Below, piece after piece: positions 21,867-33,587 of a DNA stretch of 64,000 nt. The notes below the pieces were generated by a model that did not search any database, had not been told where the DNA came from, and saw only the letters and a program-made list of their open reading frames with translations. Within the stretch, counting starts at the first letter, position 1. Each line of letters opens with the position of its first letter. The translations under genes were made by a program, and so were the position numbers. Source of the stretch: Terramyces sp. JEL0728 (Eukaryota; Chytridiomycota; Chytridiomycetes; Rhizophydiales; Terramycetaceae); assembly GCA_027603945.1 (NCBI GenBank), contig JADIIU010000027.1, positions 1-64,000 on the forward strand. The letters run 5' to 3'.

Positions 21867-24701
21867 TTATCCTAAATTCTGCGACCTGTTCAGTATTCCA
21901 ACTGATTTCCTATTTTGCAGTGGCGATTCGTTATTCAACACCTGCCCCAATTTAGACGGAGTACATGGAGCGTATGCCATTGGCGACTTTGTGTTTGGCG
22001 AACTAAAACCAGGAGAATTGAAGGAGAGCTTCTTCTTTGTTTTCATGGCATCCCGTCGAATTGGAGAAGTAAGCAGGTAATCGTTATTCAATTTCATCAT
22101 TTCAAAATTAAAATTGATGGCATTAGAGAGAGCCTGTGGTTCACAATTTTCCTAATATTAACAATCAAAACCTTCAGCGATAGATATGGGGTTAGTACCG
22201 GAAGGAAAACGGACTTGTAGAACTCAACAATGTCGCAGTTGTTATTGTACTCTGCAGAGGCGTTCGAGATATAGATTTGCTTTACAGTCTACATAAAGTG
22301 CTAACTACCTTGTAAAAGTATTGCGGGAACTTTTCGTACTGCGCAACCAGCCCTTTGAATGTAATCTCAGGTTTGTGGGCAATAATCGTTCCTGCTAGAT
22401 ATATACTGCAAATTATTATAATATCTATATGCCTGTTTGATATTAGACGATACTTGTGATCATTCGTAATACATTCCATTAAAATATCCTTCCCCTAGTG
22501 TTAGTGTATATTACCCTTTGCAGACACTTGTCAGACATTTGATACTGCTCACTCCTGAAAAATGACTCTAATCTGCTATTTGCAAACTGAATAGCGTTAT
22601 GAAATAGGAACTAGGTATTAAATGCAGTTACCAAATATCCTTGGAATTTCGACTGGTCCAAATATCCATATTTTGCCAGGTGAGGACCAAGAGTGACTTG
22701 AGCCTTCTTTTTCGATTGGATGTATCCAAAAAACAGCACAGATTTCGAAACTGCGAAAAACTCTTGATAATTCTCGTTAACTTTGGTGTTTTCAAATTCC
22801 AAAAACTGGTAAAATTGCGGATCCGTCCATAATTCAGTTTCAGTTGTTCTTTCGTGCAATTCATACAGCCTCTTGATCACGTCTCTGGGCCATTCAGGCT
22901 GCTTGATAACATATTCCTTCAACAGTTCAACTATCAGACTTAGATCTACAATATTGGCCATACAGTGTCTAATTAATGCTTCAAAGGTAACAGTGTTCAG
23001 GCTGTATGCCAGCCGAGCTAATTCCATGGAAATACACATGACTGCTCGATGAAATTGCCCATCCGCTGCAATTTCTTTATATAAACTTTGCTCTTTGCGA
23101 AAATCAGGGTCTAGATTTAGGAGATAGATAAAGAAGTTGTAGTATATCTTTAGTGCAAATTCCCAGACGTCTCGGGTAGCAGGTGATTGAGCTTTCATCG
23201 TTTCTATTGTTAGTTCAGGGAACCTATAATTTTAGTAGCTCGCTCTTGAATATAGACAGGCATCTGCTCTGTAAACTGAGGGCTGTGGATATCAATCCTG
23301 GCAAATTTCTGATATAGTATTGTTCTGATATCATCCTTTATTCCCGTCTTTACTCCTACTTGGCCCATCGCCGATAATGGAGTGACTGTCATTTTGTTCT
23401 AAGTTAGTTGATTTTACATCTAGTCCAGATGATACAGAGGCTACTCTGCACAAATTCCTCATTGTTGATCTTTTTGAAGTAGATTGGGCAGGTGTTCTTA
23501 GGAATCTCTTTGGGGCTGCAATGGTGCGGTCCCATGTTGGAACGAAAGCAATAAAATCTAGTTGATATAGTCGTGGCTTAAACTCCTTGTCAAGCCTACT
23601 CATAATATTTTGCAGATTCACTTGAAGCAATCCTTGCGGTCCTCCATCAAATGACATTTTGTATATTCTCCAGAACGAACCTGGCTCCAGCACCTCTTCG
23701 GTGCATAATAATAAGCCATTGGCTTTCAGATACTGCATCAATTCCGACTTACTTGAAGAAAGGCTTCAACGTCAGTGTAAATGTTTGAGTCGCACTTGTA
23801 ATAATTTCTAATAAGTTCCAATACTTCTTTGAAATGATTAGTCCATGGCAAGTCGTAGAGTTCCGGTGAACACTCTGGTAATATCGGCAGCTTATTGGCG
23901 AGTTCTCCCATAGTTCTCACACTCGAAATGTGTGAAGCAACCAAGCCAATTACGCCTACTACGTTTGTTAGCGTTTGATTTTTCAAATCCACTGAATTAC
24001 ATCAAAAATACCGTCAGACAAGAGTATTAAAAGCCAGCCATATCGGAATATATCCAGCATGGATTCCGTTTTGAATTGATCAGCTTTTAAATTTGAATAA
24101 TCGGAATTCTCTAGTCTGATTAGTGCTTGGAATATAGTGCGGTAATGGTGATACTTTTCCATCTGCTGTTTGTACAAGGCGTATACGCTCTGCGCAATGC
24201 TCACCAAATTCAAGTTTGGGTCTGTCGTCTCTATTGCCTGCAATGCTGCTGTAAAGTTGTTGAAGAACGTTTCAAAAAACACTGGCTCGTACAGCAAATG
24301 TCCAGACTCGCTGACAAATTTCGTAACTTTGTGTAATACATTTAAAAGCACCGAGATGGGATACAATCCGTTTCTTTTGGTTAGTGCCAGTTCTGCGGAC
24401 CATATACAAGCGCAGGCTTGCACAAACAGCGATTGGATCTACTTTAGAAAATGTTTACATTTAGCGAACCATTTCTCCTTATGATTTCTAGATATCTAAA
24501 GCTCTGCTGTCTCATATCTTTGCTGAGACTGAGGTGGAATGATAATTCAAACAGTGCATTTTCACATCTGCTCGGGTTTGCTTCTTCTACTGCTGCGCTG
24601 TTATCCCTGAGTCGCAGCCGGATGTAGAGTAGATATTTTTCTTCTGGTGTCGCTTTGCGATCAATACCTGTTGGCTCTACTTCCTCTCGTTGTCTTTTCA
24701 T
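21867..24701 (-). CDS. RB1: Retinoblastoma-family protein
   Basis: Pocket protein that represses E2F/DP and gates G1-S entry. Exons (minus): 24459-24701, 24012-24438, 23753-23991, 23418-23732, 23224-23398, 22632-23203, 22515-22610, 22309-22494, 22172-22288, 21867-22151, giving 884 aa, similar to human RB1. The N-terminal RB_N-like helical domain is followed by pocket A, starting at TPLSAMGQVG and including HRAVMCISMELARLAY and PEWPRDVIKRLYELHERTTE. A spacer follows, then pocket B with MECITNDHKYRLISNRHIDIIIICSIY and VEFYKSVFLP. The C-terminus has clustered S/T-P sites (TSPIRR, NSPGFSSPNTKSP, CTPSK), typical CDK targets. Nine introns of 19-21 nt. An ACGCGTAAAAGT element lies just upstream of the ATG. 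Confidence 0.88.
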
Positions 24702-24703
24702 AA

Positions 24704-24709
24704 ACGCGT
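24704..24709. promoter_or_regulatory. ACGCGT box upstream of RB
   Basis: ACGCGT inside ACGCGTAAAAGT, 2 bp before the RB start codon and within the 240-bp divergent region shared with the tyrosine phosphatase. MCB/E2F-like by analogy; inference. Confidence 0.35.
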
Positions 24710-24941
24710 AAAAGTCTGGTGTTACTCAGAGAAATTAAAAACTGACCAAATTTCTAATATTCGATGACACAACTATGATCCAACAGTTGTAGTTGAGTGA
24801 GGGTAATTTAATAATCTCTCCGGTTACATCCTGCCGGGATACTTGTTTTGGCCATTCTCAGCGAAATGCGCACCAGGCTATTGAGGAGATCTGGAATGTT
24901 CAAATACAATTATCTGCTATTTCCTTGGCCAAAAAATCTGA

Positions 24942-25962
24942 ATGAATTTCTTCAAATCTCAGAAAACAAAGTTATCCATGTACGACAATTTACTTCGAGA
25001 AAAATATATACCTACGTGGTTCCCGGATACTACAAAGCAGCTAGGACTCTCGCATATCAAGAGTCTCTACAAGACAATCGGTGATCTGGAACAGGAGCAT
25101 CTGGAAAACGACATGTCCTACACTATCGAAGCAACAAAACAAAATGAAAAATTGAATAGATACTACGACATTGTCCCATATGATTTTAATCGAGTTGTTC
25201 TGAACGGAACACCAGATTTTATCAATGCAACGCACCTTAAAGACATGTTTGACAATGCCAGCTATATTGCTACTCAAGGGCCAATTCCAACCACATTCTA
25301 TGCATTCTGGCAGATGGTATGGGAACAAAATTCACCTGTAAGATATATTAATGCAGATTATTGTAATGCTGACCAAAGAAACTGAAAAGGATCGAATAAA
25401 ATGCCACAGGTATTGGCCATCAGCTCTCGACCAACCAACAGAATATACTGCAGAGAAGGTGATAAATGTCACTTTGAAGAAGGAAGGCTGCATCATGAAT
25501 GGACAGACTATTCAGAGAGAATTTGAAATTGAATTTAACGGTAACAAGAGAAGAGTTGAACATATTCAGTTTTTGGGCTGGCCTGATCATGAAGGAAGCG
25601 ATGCGGATTCGGTGCTAGAAGTAATTGACTATACCAATGCCCAATATGCTAAAGCTGCTGAAAAGGGACCAATGATCGTGCATTGCTCTGCCGGCGTTGG
25701 TAGGTCTGGTACATTCTGTACGATAGACTCTGTGCTGAAAGCATTTAAAAAAGGGATAACAGACTTTTCTAAATTGAAACAGCCAGATTGGGATCGTGTC
25801 TCCAGCAATGATGTAGTGGCATTGTCTGTAAACCATTTTCGGCACCAGCGTATTTCGATGGTGCAATCTCTATCGCAATTTAAATTATGTTATGAAGCAA
25901 TATTGCTGCGTTTGAATGACTGGCATAGTGAAAAAGTACCCATAACTTGGAAACTAGAATAA
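24942..25962 (+). CDS. Classical protein tyrosine phosphatase
   Basis: Cytosolic class I PTP. Exons: 24942-25337 and 25357-25962, giving 333 aa with one 19-nt intron. Canonical motifs are all present: NRYYDIVPYDFNRVVL (KNRY motif, slightly divergent), YIATQGP, FWQMVWE, IVMLTKETE, the WPD loop in FLGWPDHEG, the P-loop VHCSAGVGRSGTF with catalytic Cys and Arg, and a C-terminal Q-loop SLSQFKLCYEAI. There is no signal peptide or transmembrane helix, so it is a PTP1-like soluble enzyme. The stop codon is 14 bp from the convergent thioredoxin reductase stop. Confidence 0.92.
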
Positions 25963-25976
25963 CATTGCTTAATATA

Positions 25977-27043
25977 TTAATGTTCGAGGAATTTTTCACA
26001 ATCCAATGCTGCCATACATCCAGATCTAAATTAGTGAATAATTACCCAGCAGCTGTAACTGCTTGGCGATATCTCTTATCCTGCACATCGCCGCATGCAA
26101 ATACACCTTCAATATTAGTTTCCGTTCCGTGCGTGATAATGTATCCATCGCTATCCAATTTTAAATCAGTAGTGTTGAAGATTGAGGTGTTAGGCAAGTG
26201 ACCGATTGCATAAAACAACCCGTTGACATCCAATTTTCTTGATTCCTTGCTCTTTGTGTCTTGAAGGTCGATATTTTGGAGCAATCTATCGCCGTTAGCT
26301 TTGACTGGAATAGTATTCCATAAAATTTCAATCTTTGGATTTTTCATCAATCTATCTTGCATTACTTTGGAAGCTCGCAATTGGTCTCTACGGACTAATA
26401 AGTAAACTTTGGATGCATACTTTGTCAAGAACATTGCTTCTTCACACGCACTGTCTCCACCGCCAACTACAGCCAATTCCTTGTTTTTAAATATTGGGGC
26501 AGCGCCATCACAAACTGGGTCAATATGTGAATTACCTGCGCATGCAGAAATACCAGCTTGCCAATATTTATCTTCCCCGTCAATGTTTAATCGTTTGGCA
26601 GTTGCGCCAGTAGCAACAATCAGTGATTTGGCCAAAATTGGCTCTTTATCTTCTTCATCCTCAATCCAGAGTCTGAATGGTCTTTGATTTAAATCCAACT
26701 TTGAAATTGTATCCGAAAAAATCCTAGTTCCAAATCTCTCGCTTTGGTTTCTCATGTTCTCCATCAACTCTGGTCCAGAAATCCCTTTTGGAAAGCCAGG
26801 AAAGTTTTCCACGTCCGTTGTAGTTGTCTAATTTACATTTTCGTTACTAATTGGCCTCCAGCAGCAACTCCTCCAGCCATGTATCCTTCGTACATTATTG
26901 GTTGTAAATTAGCCCTTGCACAGTAAATTGCTGCAGTATGCGCAGCTGCGAATTAATCCGAAAATACCTGGTCCTGACCCGATTATTACAACATTATGAA
27001 TTGTTGAGTTCAACCTTTTGAAAATAGTGAACGCAGATTTCAT
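25977..27043 (-). CDS. TRR1: Mitochondrial low-Mr thioredoxin reductase
   Basis: NADPH-dependent flavoenzyme that reduces thioredoxin. Exons (minus): 26968-27043, 26848-26945, 26536-26827, 26046-26514, 25977-26025, giving 327 aa. The N-terminus ([17 protein letters not shown]) looks like a mitochondrial presequence. Then come the FAD-binding GSGPA, ENFPGFP, ATGA, the redox centre CAVCDGAAP, the NADPH-binding [10 protein letters not shown] and YLLVRRD, and [28 protein letters not shown]. The intron at 26515-26535 falls between the two redox cysteines; unspliced, this stretch would read on in frame as a 7-residue insertion separating them. This low-molecular-weight form is the one found in fungi, plants and bacteria rather than animals. 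Confidence 0.93.
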
Positions 27044-27188
27044 GGAAAAATGTAAAATTTCTAGAATTGCAAAGTGGAGTTTAAATCAAAGATGAACCAT
27101 CTTTATCTACTTTATAACAAGGTAATTCACAAGTTCTTCCCTTTATATACGGTGGCGTGTTTGATTTCACTCGAAAAAGCTTTGATAT

Positions 27189-30100
27189 ATGGAGGATGGA
27201 TCATTAGTAAATGACAAGCATACAGAAGTGGTCGCAGATACAAAGCTAGCAGGAAATGGCATTGCTGAATCCAAATTGGAAATTACAGAACCAACAGAAC
27301 AAAAATCAGTCATCAAAGAGGAAATGGACACTGTGGTAAATAATGTGGTCGATGTTACAAATGGAAAGCATATTATTAAGCAGAACAAGTTTAGTAAAAG
27401 CAGACAGTCAATGGCGGTAATAGGGAGGGCAATCCAATACCAGAAACGCCAATGGTTCACAAATATATGTTGCATTAGGTAGGCTTTTCTAATTCAGCTT
27501 ATGCCCTTTGCTAATGGTTGCACTAGCATCAATTCTTGGAAATTTGATACTGAATGCACTTACAAGCACAGTTCCGATCCAAGAATACTTGTACTGTTCC
27601 AACGTTCCAGCTATGGATAATATGAATATACCGATATGGAACCTTGCGAATCCTAATTTACCAATGAACAGTAGTGGGGGGATTAAACGAGCTACTTTGC
27701 CATTTTACACAAATATCAACTTTAGATTCTATGGAGGCAGACCCCACCCATGCGTATTATGGTATGGGGAAGATTATCCAAAGTCGCCTCTTTATGAAAG
27801 ACCGACAAAAGCAACCGGCAACCAAGTTCGCGATTCAACTTTGATGGCGCAACCAATTAACGGTTGGTTTAAAGCATTAGAAAGTGGGCAAATTGATCAG
27901 TTTACTATTTTTACTTTTATTAGGAAACAGATTTATCCTTGGGCATTTATCTCTGCTGATCCCAGTGTTGATTTATCACTTTTAGGAAGTAGAACCAAAG
28001 AACCAGCGATCAATATGGGAAATTTTCAGAACGCAAGCGAGCCTTCGCCAGTCCCTGTTTCTAAACCGGGGCTACTGGATACTATCCCTTCCAAATATTA
28101 CTTGGATGTATCATACAATTCATCCCTCAGTTTCAAATTTAATGGTTTCCTGCCTTCTCCGTATTATAATGCAACAACAAAGTCCATTTCAGAGTTGGAT
28201 GATCTAATTGCTGGATATTTATTGAATACCTCCACTAGGATCATTGGTTTATCAAAAACTGGATTTTCAAACGCAAACACAGCTATCGTATCAGATATAG
28301 AGATCTACTTGAATATTAATGAAATATTAAAAGACATGCCGCATGGAGCAATATATTTCAACGAAATTGATCATAAGAAAATGAATTATTCATGGACATA
28401 TTTGTTTGGAACTGATGAAGTAATCGATGCTACTGATTTTGCTGGGCCTGTAGCAAGAATGATGTACCAGCAGACACAGCTGGACAACGCACTATTGCGC
28501 AACAGTAACCTCACTGCTTTTGCAAATGCGTCAATAACCCAAGGATTAAGAACATTTCCTACTTTCCATTCCACGAAATTGGATTACCCGATTGGTGGTT
28601 TGCTTGGCTCCACTCTCTACCCATTTGGAATATCTTTCTTGCTACCTGTAAGTAATTTTGACGTTAGATCTTTGTTATTACTTTAGTGTCAGAAAAGGAA
28701 ACTAGAATTCTACTAATGATGAAGATGAATGGTATGAAACCGTGGTACTATTATACCGCTCATTATATCACGATGCTGATTCTGTACTGCATATCCGCAA
28801 CGATCTTTTATATTACTGGTGTCTTCTTCAGGCTGACTCTATTTACCCAAACAGACACTGCATTACTGTTGCTGCTCTTGTTTGTATGGGGTAATTGCCA
28901 GATTGCCCTTGCATTTCTGTTCAGTACTATATTCAAGAAGAGCCGAGACGCTTTGGTTTATGTTTTCCTGGTAGTGCTGTGCTCTGTGGTGATCTCGTTG
29001 TTTTTGGATGGCATTTACTTTGGCGAGCCTTACCCTAGTGTTGTATATTTGTGGCCTCCGTTTGCTTTCTATCACGCAATAAGCATTATGAATTTCGCGT
29101 CCTTCTTGAATAGTCAAATAGTAAACCTGATTAACGATAGCCGTTTAGATTTAGTGATTTATTTGGAGACAATGATGTGGCCCTTGCGTTCAAGTACCTA
29201 ATTTTAGAAGTATTTGTTTACTTTGGCATCTCAATGTATATTGGATCGATCCTGCCAACTGAATATGGTGTTTCCAAACCGTGGTATTTCCCAGTCGAAT
29301 ATTTGTTGAAAAGATTCAAGGGACAGCGGGCGAAACAGATTTCCCCTGGTGGTCAGGCTGTTATAGGTATCGATGATAGTTTGAAGGATATCGATGATGG
29401 TTTGGAGGATATCGATGTCAAAGCAGAAAGAGCCAGGATCCTGGATGGTCGTTTCAATGAAGCTGACCACTTGCTGGTGCTAAAGAACATGCGGAAGGTG
29501 TATAAAAACCGGTATATTGGCGAAAAAATAGCAGTAAATAACGTAACGTTTGCTGTTGAAAAGGACATAACATTTGGTTTGTTGGGACCCAATGGAGCTG
29601 TATGATTTTTCTGAATGTAGGGAAAGACGACTCTTATAAACATTCTTACTGGCTTGTATGAATCAACGGAAGGTACCGCGAGGATTGCAGGATTCGACAT
29701 CCATACTGAAAATGAGCAAGTTTATCAAAACATTGGCATTTGCCCTCAATTTGACATTTTGTGGGATGACTTGACTCCTATTGATCATTTGTATTTTTAT
29801 GCTAGGCTAAAGGGGGTTGAAAAGGCTGAGGAAGCACAGGCTGTCCAATCCATTGTTAATCGTCTAAAAATGAAAGAATACGAAAACAGGCTGGCAAAGC
29901 ATTTATCAGGCGGCGAAAAGAGACGACTCAGTATAGCCATTTCGTTGATTGGATTTCCTACAGTTGTATTTCTGGATGAACCAACGACAGGGTTGGATCC
30001 TGAGGTTAGAAGATCGATTTGGAACATCATTAATGAAGCCCGGGAAAACAAGACTATTATTTTGACAACTCATTCAATGGAAGAAGCCGAAGCGCTCTGC

Positions 30101-30464
30101 CAACGAATTGCAATAATGGCCAAAGGAAGGCTGCGGTGCATTGCAGACCAGACGAGACTGAAAGAGCTGTATGGATCAGGATACAAAATCTACACCAACA
30201 GCGTCCCGGAAAACACAGAGGCAGTGGCCAAGTAAATTTGTTTTAACCAGATTTATAGAGTCTATTCTTCCAGACGGATGGTCCAAAGTGGATTCCTTCT
30301 CCACCGCCTTGTCTTACGAATTCCCAGCAAGAAAGGGATACATTTCAAAAATATTCAATGAAATCGAGAACAAGAAATCTGAAATTGGTATATTAGATTA
30401 CGGAATTGGCCAAACAACTCTGGAGGAAGTCTTTGTTAAACTGGTAGAGGAAGATTTGCTGTAA
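27189..30464 (+). CDS. ABCA-family half-transporter (copy 2)
   Basis: Complete paralogue of the gene at 1-3179. Exons: 27189-27478, 27498-28647, 28668-29120, 29141-29599, 29621-30231, 30251-30464, giving 1058 aa. It has a longer acidic N-terminus, one transmembrane helix, a large glycosylatable loop, a helix block (GLLGSTLYPFGISFLLP onward), then one NBD: Walker A GPNGAGKTT split by an intron, LSGGEKRRLSIAI, VVFLDEPTTGLDPE, TTHSMEEAEALC and the tail DYGIGQTTLEEVFVKL. Half-size ABCA proteins occur in plants, slime moulds and protists and probably act as dimers. Four intron positions are shared with copy 1 and one (28648-28667) is unique. Confidence 0.92.
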
Positions 30465-30476
30465 TATAATCCACAG

Positions 30477-31203
30477 CTAATTTTTTAAAGTGTCAATTTT
30501 TTGGAGTTGCTTTGTTGTAACTGCTGCAAACAAATCATCCCACCGATCATTGATTGCTGAATCAGGAATATTTACCTTTCATTTTTAATCCATCATTAGA
30601 TACAAATTTAAACTTTGGAAGCTCTTTCAGCTTATTAATCCCAGCCAACGAATCTTTCACAGTCGCCTCTTCACTCTTGGTCTGTTTTTCATTTTCCACA
30701 TATTCATTCAAATATTTTTCAATCTTGTGTTTCTGTAGTATCTCAATTTCTGTTTTCTCTGATTTCATTTCATCCATCTTTTGTTTCAATAAAAGTACAA
30801 CCGTGTCCAAGTCATCCTGGACATACTTTTTCCGTTTCAGCAATAGTAGATTCTCTTTAATCAATTCCTTGTTTTGGAGTACGAGCTTTTCGTTGGCTTC
30901 TGCTAGTAGATTGTGTTTGTGGTGTAGAGCCAATAGCGATTTGATTATAAAGGATAGTCCTGTGTCTGATGGCTCGGCGATAATCTCTTTTTCAATAAGC
31001 AGTTTGATTTGCCTGATTGTCTTTTGAATTATTTCAAACGCTCGACATTCGACGCGTTCGTCAGTTTGTATTTCCACGGATTTCTGGCTCCGCCTTTGTA
31101 ATTGGCTGATTTGGTGTCTGAGAAGGATGATTTGATGCTGCTGCGTCTTTATTTGATGATCTTTTTGCTTTATTATCTCTGCCAACTCTGCTTTAGAAGT
31201 CAT
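30477..31203 (-). CDS. Coiled-coil protein of unknown function
   Basis: Exons (minus): 30576-31203 and 30477-30556, giving 235 aa with one 19-nt intron. I do not recognise the family. Residues about 5-60 and 95-185 are strongly heptad-like and rich in Lys, Glu, Gln and Leu, predicting a parallel coiled coil. The C-terminus has a conserved-looking NDRWDDLFAAVTT segment that appears only after splicing. Size and shape fit a small centrosomal, ciliary or tethering coiled-coil protein, but nothing specific can be assigned. It sits 25 bp downstream of the RBM22-like gene and stops 12 bp from the convergent ABCA copy 2. Confidence 0.7.
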
Positions 31204-31228
31204 TACGCGACTAAAAAATGAATATTTA

Positions 31229-31994
31229 TTAAGATCTAAAATTACGAGTAGATGTTCCCAGTAACGCCGGATTCTGCGAAGGATATTTGTTGGCATCTCC
31301 TTCTTTTGGAGGAGCTTGAACTGGCAAATCCAACACTTTTTCCAATGGCACCGTCTTTTCCTTTTCTTTCCATTGTTCTTGTTAGTAGCGGATTACCTTT
31401 AAGTTTCTTTGACATTTTCTTTTCTTGCATTTCATGCAAGAATGGACAATCCTTGTCCCTCTTGCAGTTTCCTTTTTGGTAGAACGCACATACAGTTGTT
31501 CTATTACGTTGCGTATACGGATCAGCTGTTGCTTTTGCCAGTTTCTTTAATACCTCCTTTGCAGCAGATTCAGCCTTTCCATGGTTTACAACTTCAGCAC
31601 CACCCATCTAAATTAGCAACAAATACCTGCGCTTCCATCTTGCGAACGTACATTTGAGTATTTACATCGGTCATTGGAATCGCATTGTGTGTATCAAGCA
31701 CTTCGTCCCTGTCTCTGGTATGAACCCCATATTCCAGATCTTTCAAACATGTTTGGCAACAGTTCTTGATTTTGGTACAGGTTTGACAGATTTCTGTCTT
31801 TCTAAATCGTTCTCCTAATCCAGGACACCATTTGAACACAGTGTAAGGTCTTCCACAGACTTTACATTCCAACCCATACCGCTCTTTGAGCATTCGTACA
31901 TAGGGATTTGGCCCTAGACAGCTTTCGCACTACATTAAATTTCTCTTACTAATATTGGGAAATCAGCTTGTTCCCACACTTGTCTTGATCCCAT
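31229..31994 (-). CDS. SLT11: RBM22/SLT11-like splicing factor lacking the RRM
   Basis: Spliceosome factor that contacts U6 snRNA and the pre-mRNA in the activated spliceosome. Exons (minus): 31950-31994, 31627-31929, 31397-31607, 31229-31377, giving 235 aa. The N-terminal zinc module is intact: CESCLGPNPYVRMLKERYG, CKVCGRPYTVFKWCPG and CQTCTKIKNCCQTCLKDLEYG. Then comes a CCCH finger (CAFYQKGNCKRDKDCPFLH). After this the RBM22 family normally has an RNA-recognition motif; here the chain goes straight to a short linker and a tail with KYPSQNPALLGTS. The third intron (31378-31396) has a perfect TACTAAC branch site. Losing the RRM while using 20-nt introns is notable. Confidence 0.83.
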
Positions 31995-32106
31995 TTTGAA
32001 TTTTGTTTTTTTCCAAAAAAATGTTATCACTAGAAATCTTAATGCAAGGAATTTATCCGGGCAAAGCTGATCTCACAAAATAGATCTCTAATAAGCATAC
32101 ATTACA

Positions 32107-33101
32107 CTATTTATTTGTAAACTCGACAATCTGTGAAATTATACGATCATAGGCTTTGACAGCAGGGCTATCTGGATATTCTTCAAATATAGACTGCCCT
32201 AAATCGCACGATTTCGCTATTCTTGGGTCGATAGGCACGCTCGCTAGCAACGGAACTCTCATTTCATCGCACAATTTCTTTGCTCCTCCAGTAGATGGTG
32301 CAAAAATTAGACTTTCTTTGGTACATTTCGGACATACGAATCCTGCCATGTTCTCCACTACTCCGATTACTGGCACACCGACTTTTCTAATGAAATTGAT
32401 TTCTTTGCGGACATCCTGGAGTGAGATTTCCTGTGGAGTAGTGACAATAACAGCACCATCAATCTTTGATTCTTTAAGATACTGCACGATCGACAAATGC
32501 TCGTCCGAAGTTCCTGGTGGAGTGCTACATTAACAAGTTTATACTCTATGACAAGATAGTCTAGGTCTCCCCAATCCACGTCCTTGAGGAACTGCTTAAT
32601 CAGCCCTAACATTATCTACAGGTACCGTTCTTTTTAGGGCCCTTCCAAATAACCGCTTCGTCAGGATTGGGCAACATGAATCCAATTGACATTACAGACA
32701 AGTTATCATTGACATAAACCGGAGACCATCCAGAATTACTTTGGTGGACTTGTTCGCCTTCCAATCCAGTCATTTTGGGTAGCGAGGGTCCACAAATATC
32801 CAAATCCATCAGCCCAACCTGATCATTCAAGGACAATCCGAACGAGATATTGGTTGAAACTGTTGATTTGCCCACTCCTCCTTTTCCTGATAAAACTAGG
32901 ATTTTATGCTTTACATTCTTTAATTTTTCTGTAATTAATGGAATTGAAGGATCTTCTTTTGGTCCGTCTTTACAGAGCTGTTGGTTCGGACAGCCGGCAC
33001 AAGAGTCGGCCATACCTGCTTGTTCGCTTTCAGGGCCTTGTTAGTTGATTTGTACCTGGGCAATGTTCGTTGGCATCTTCTGGTATTTCTGTTGGCACCA
33101 T
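32107..33101 (-). CDS. NBP35: NBP35 cytosolic Fe-S scaffold P-loop ATPase
   Basis: Scaffold of the cytosolic Fe-S assembly (CIA) pathway, acting with Cfd1. Exons (minus): 33056-33101, 32626-33036, 32545-32605, 32107-32524, giving 311 aa. The N-terminal [4Fe-4S] motif is complete after splicing (EHCPG…[10 protein letters not shown]). The deviant Walker [10 protein letters not shown], switch I DLDICGPS, the [11 protein letters not shown] segment (made by joining across a 20-nt intron) and the C-terminal bridging CxxC ([10 protein letters not shown]) are all present. Family length is about 310-330 aa, so it is complete. Three introns of 19-20 nt. Confidence 0.94.
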
Positions 33102-33587
33102 TTCAAAAATGGAAAAATTGAGCGATGAATCAAACTTAATGTATCGAATTCTTCGTGAAATAATTGGCCGAAAATGCAGATTCCAGTAGTAATATTGGCA
33201 CTGGGGTTGATTTGTTAAGCTCTGATTCTGTCCGAGGGCAGAAATTAGGTAATTACAGGTAATTGGCATTCGGTATAGCACCACTACTAACCCTAATGTT
33301 GCTGCCCAGCGATTGTGGTAGTTGCAGGATAACACATGCACTAGTCCAACCCAGGTAATGCTCTCCTAGTATATTTTACTTGCATCCTCATCAGCAGAAC
33401 ATCTCCATAGGATAACCCCAAGCATTCCAAGCAGAAGATTCTCGCATTTTTAAGCAATCGGAACTGCTGTAAATTAAACTCTTGTGATTGTGCTATTTTG
33501 GCGCAATTCTTGTTTTTTATGGTGCAATTGTCTCATCCTGCAAGTTTAAAACGCCTTGTTTTTGTGCGAAAATTTTCAACATAACCC
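33102..33587. other. Intergenic, 486 bp, between divergent NBP35 and F-box gene
   Basis: Presumably holds both promoters. A 26-codon plus-strand ORF begins at 33111 but can be extended only by invoking repeated frameshifts, so I do not call a gene. No RNA gene or repeat recognised. Confidence 0.5.

Noticed and set aside
33111..33587. Plus-strand chain of short open segments before the F-box gene
   Set aside because: Extending beyond 26 codons needs several successive frameshifts; judged chance.
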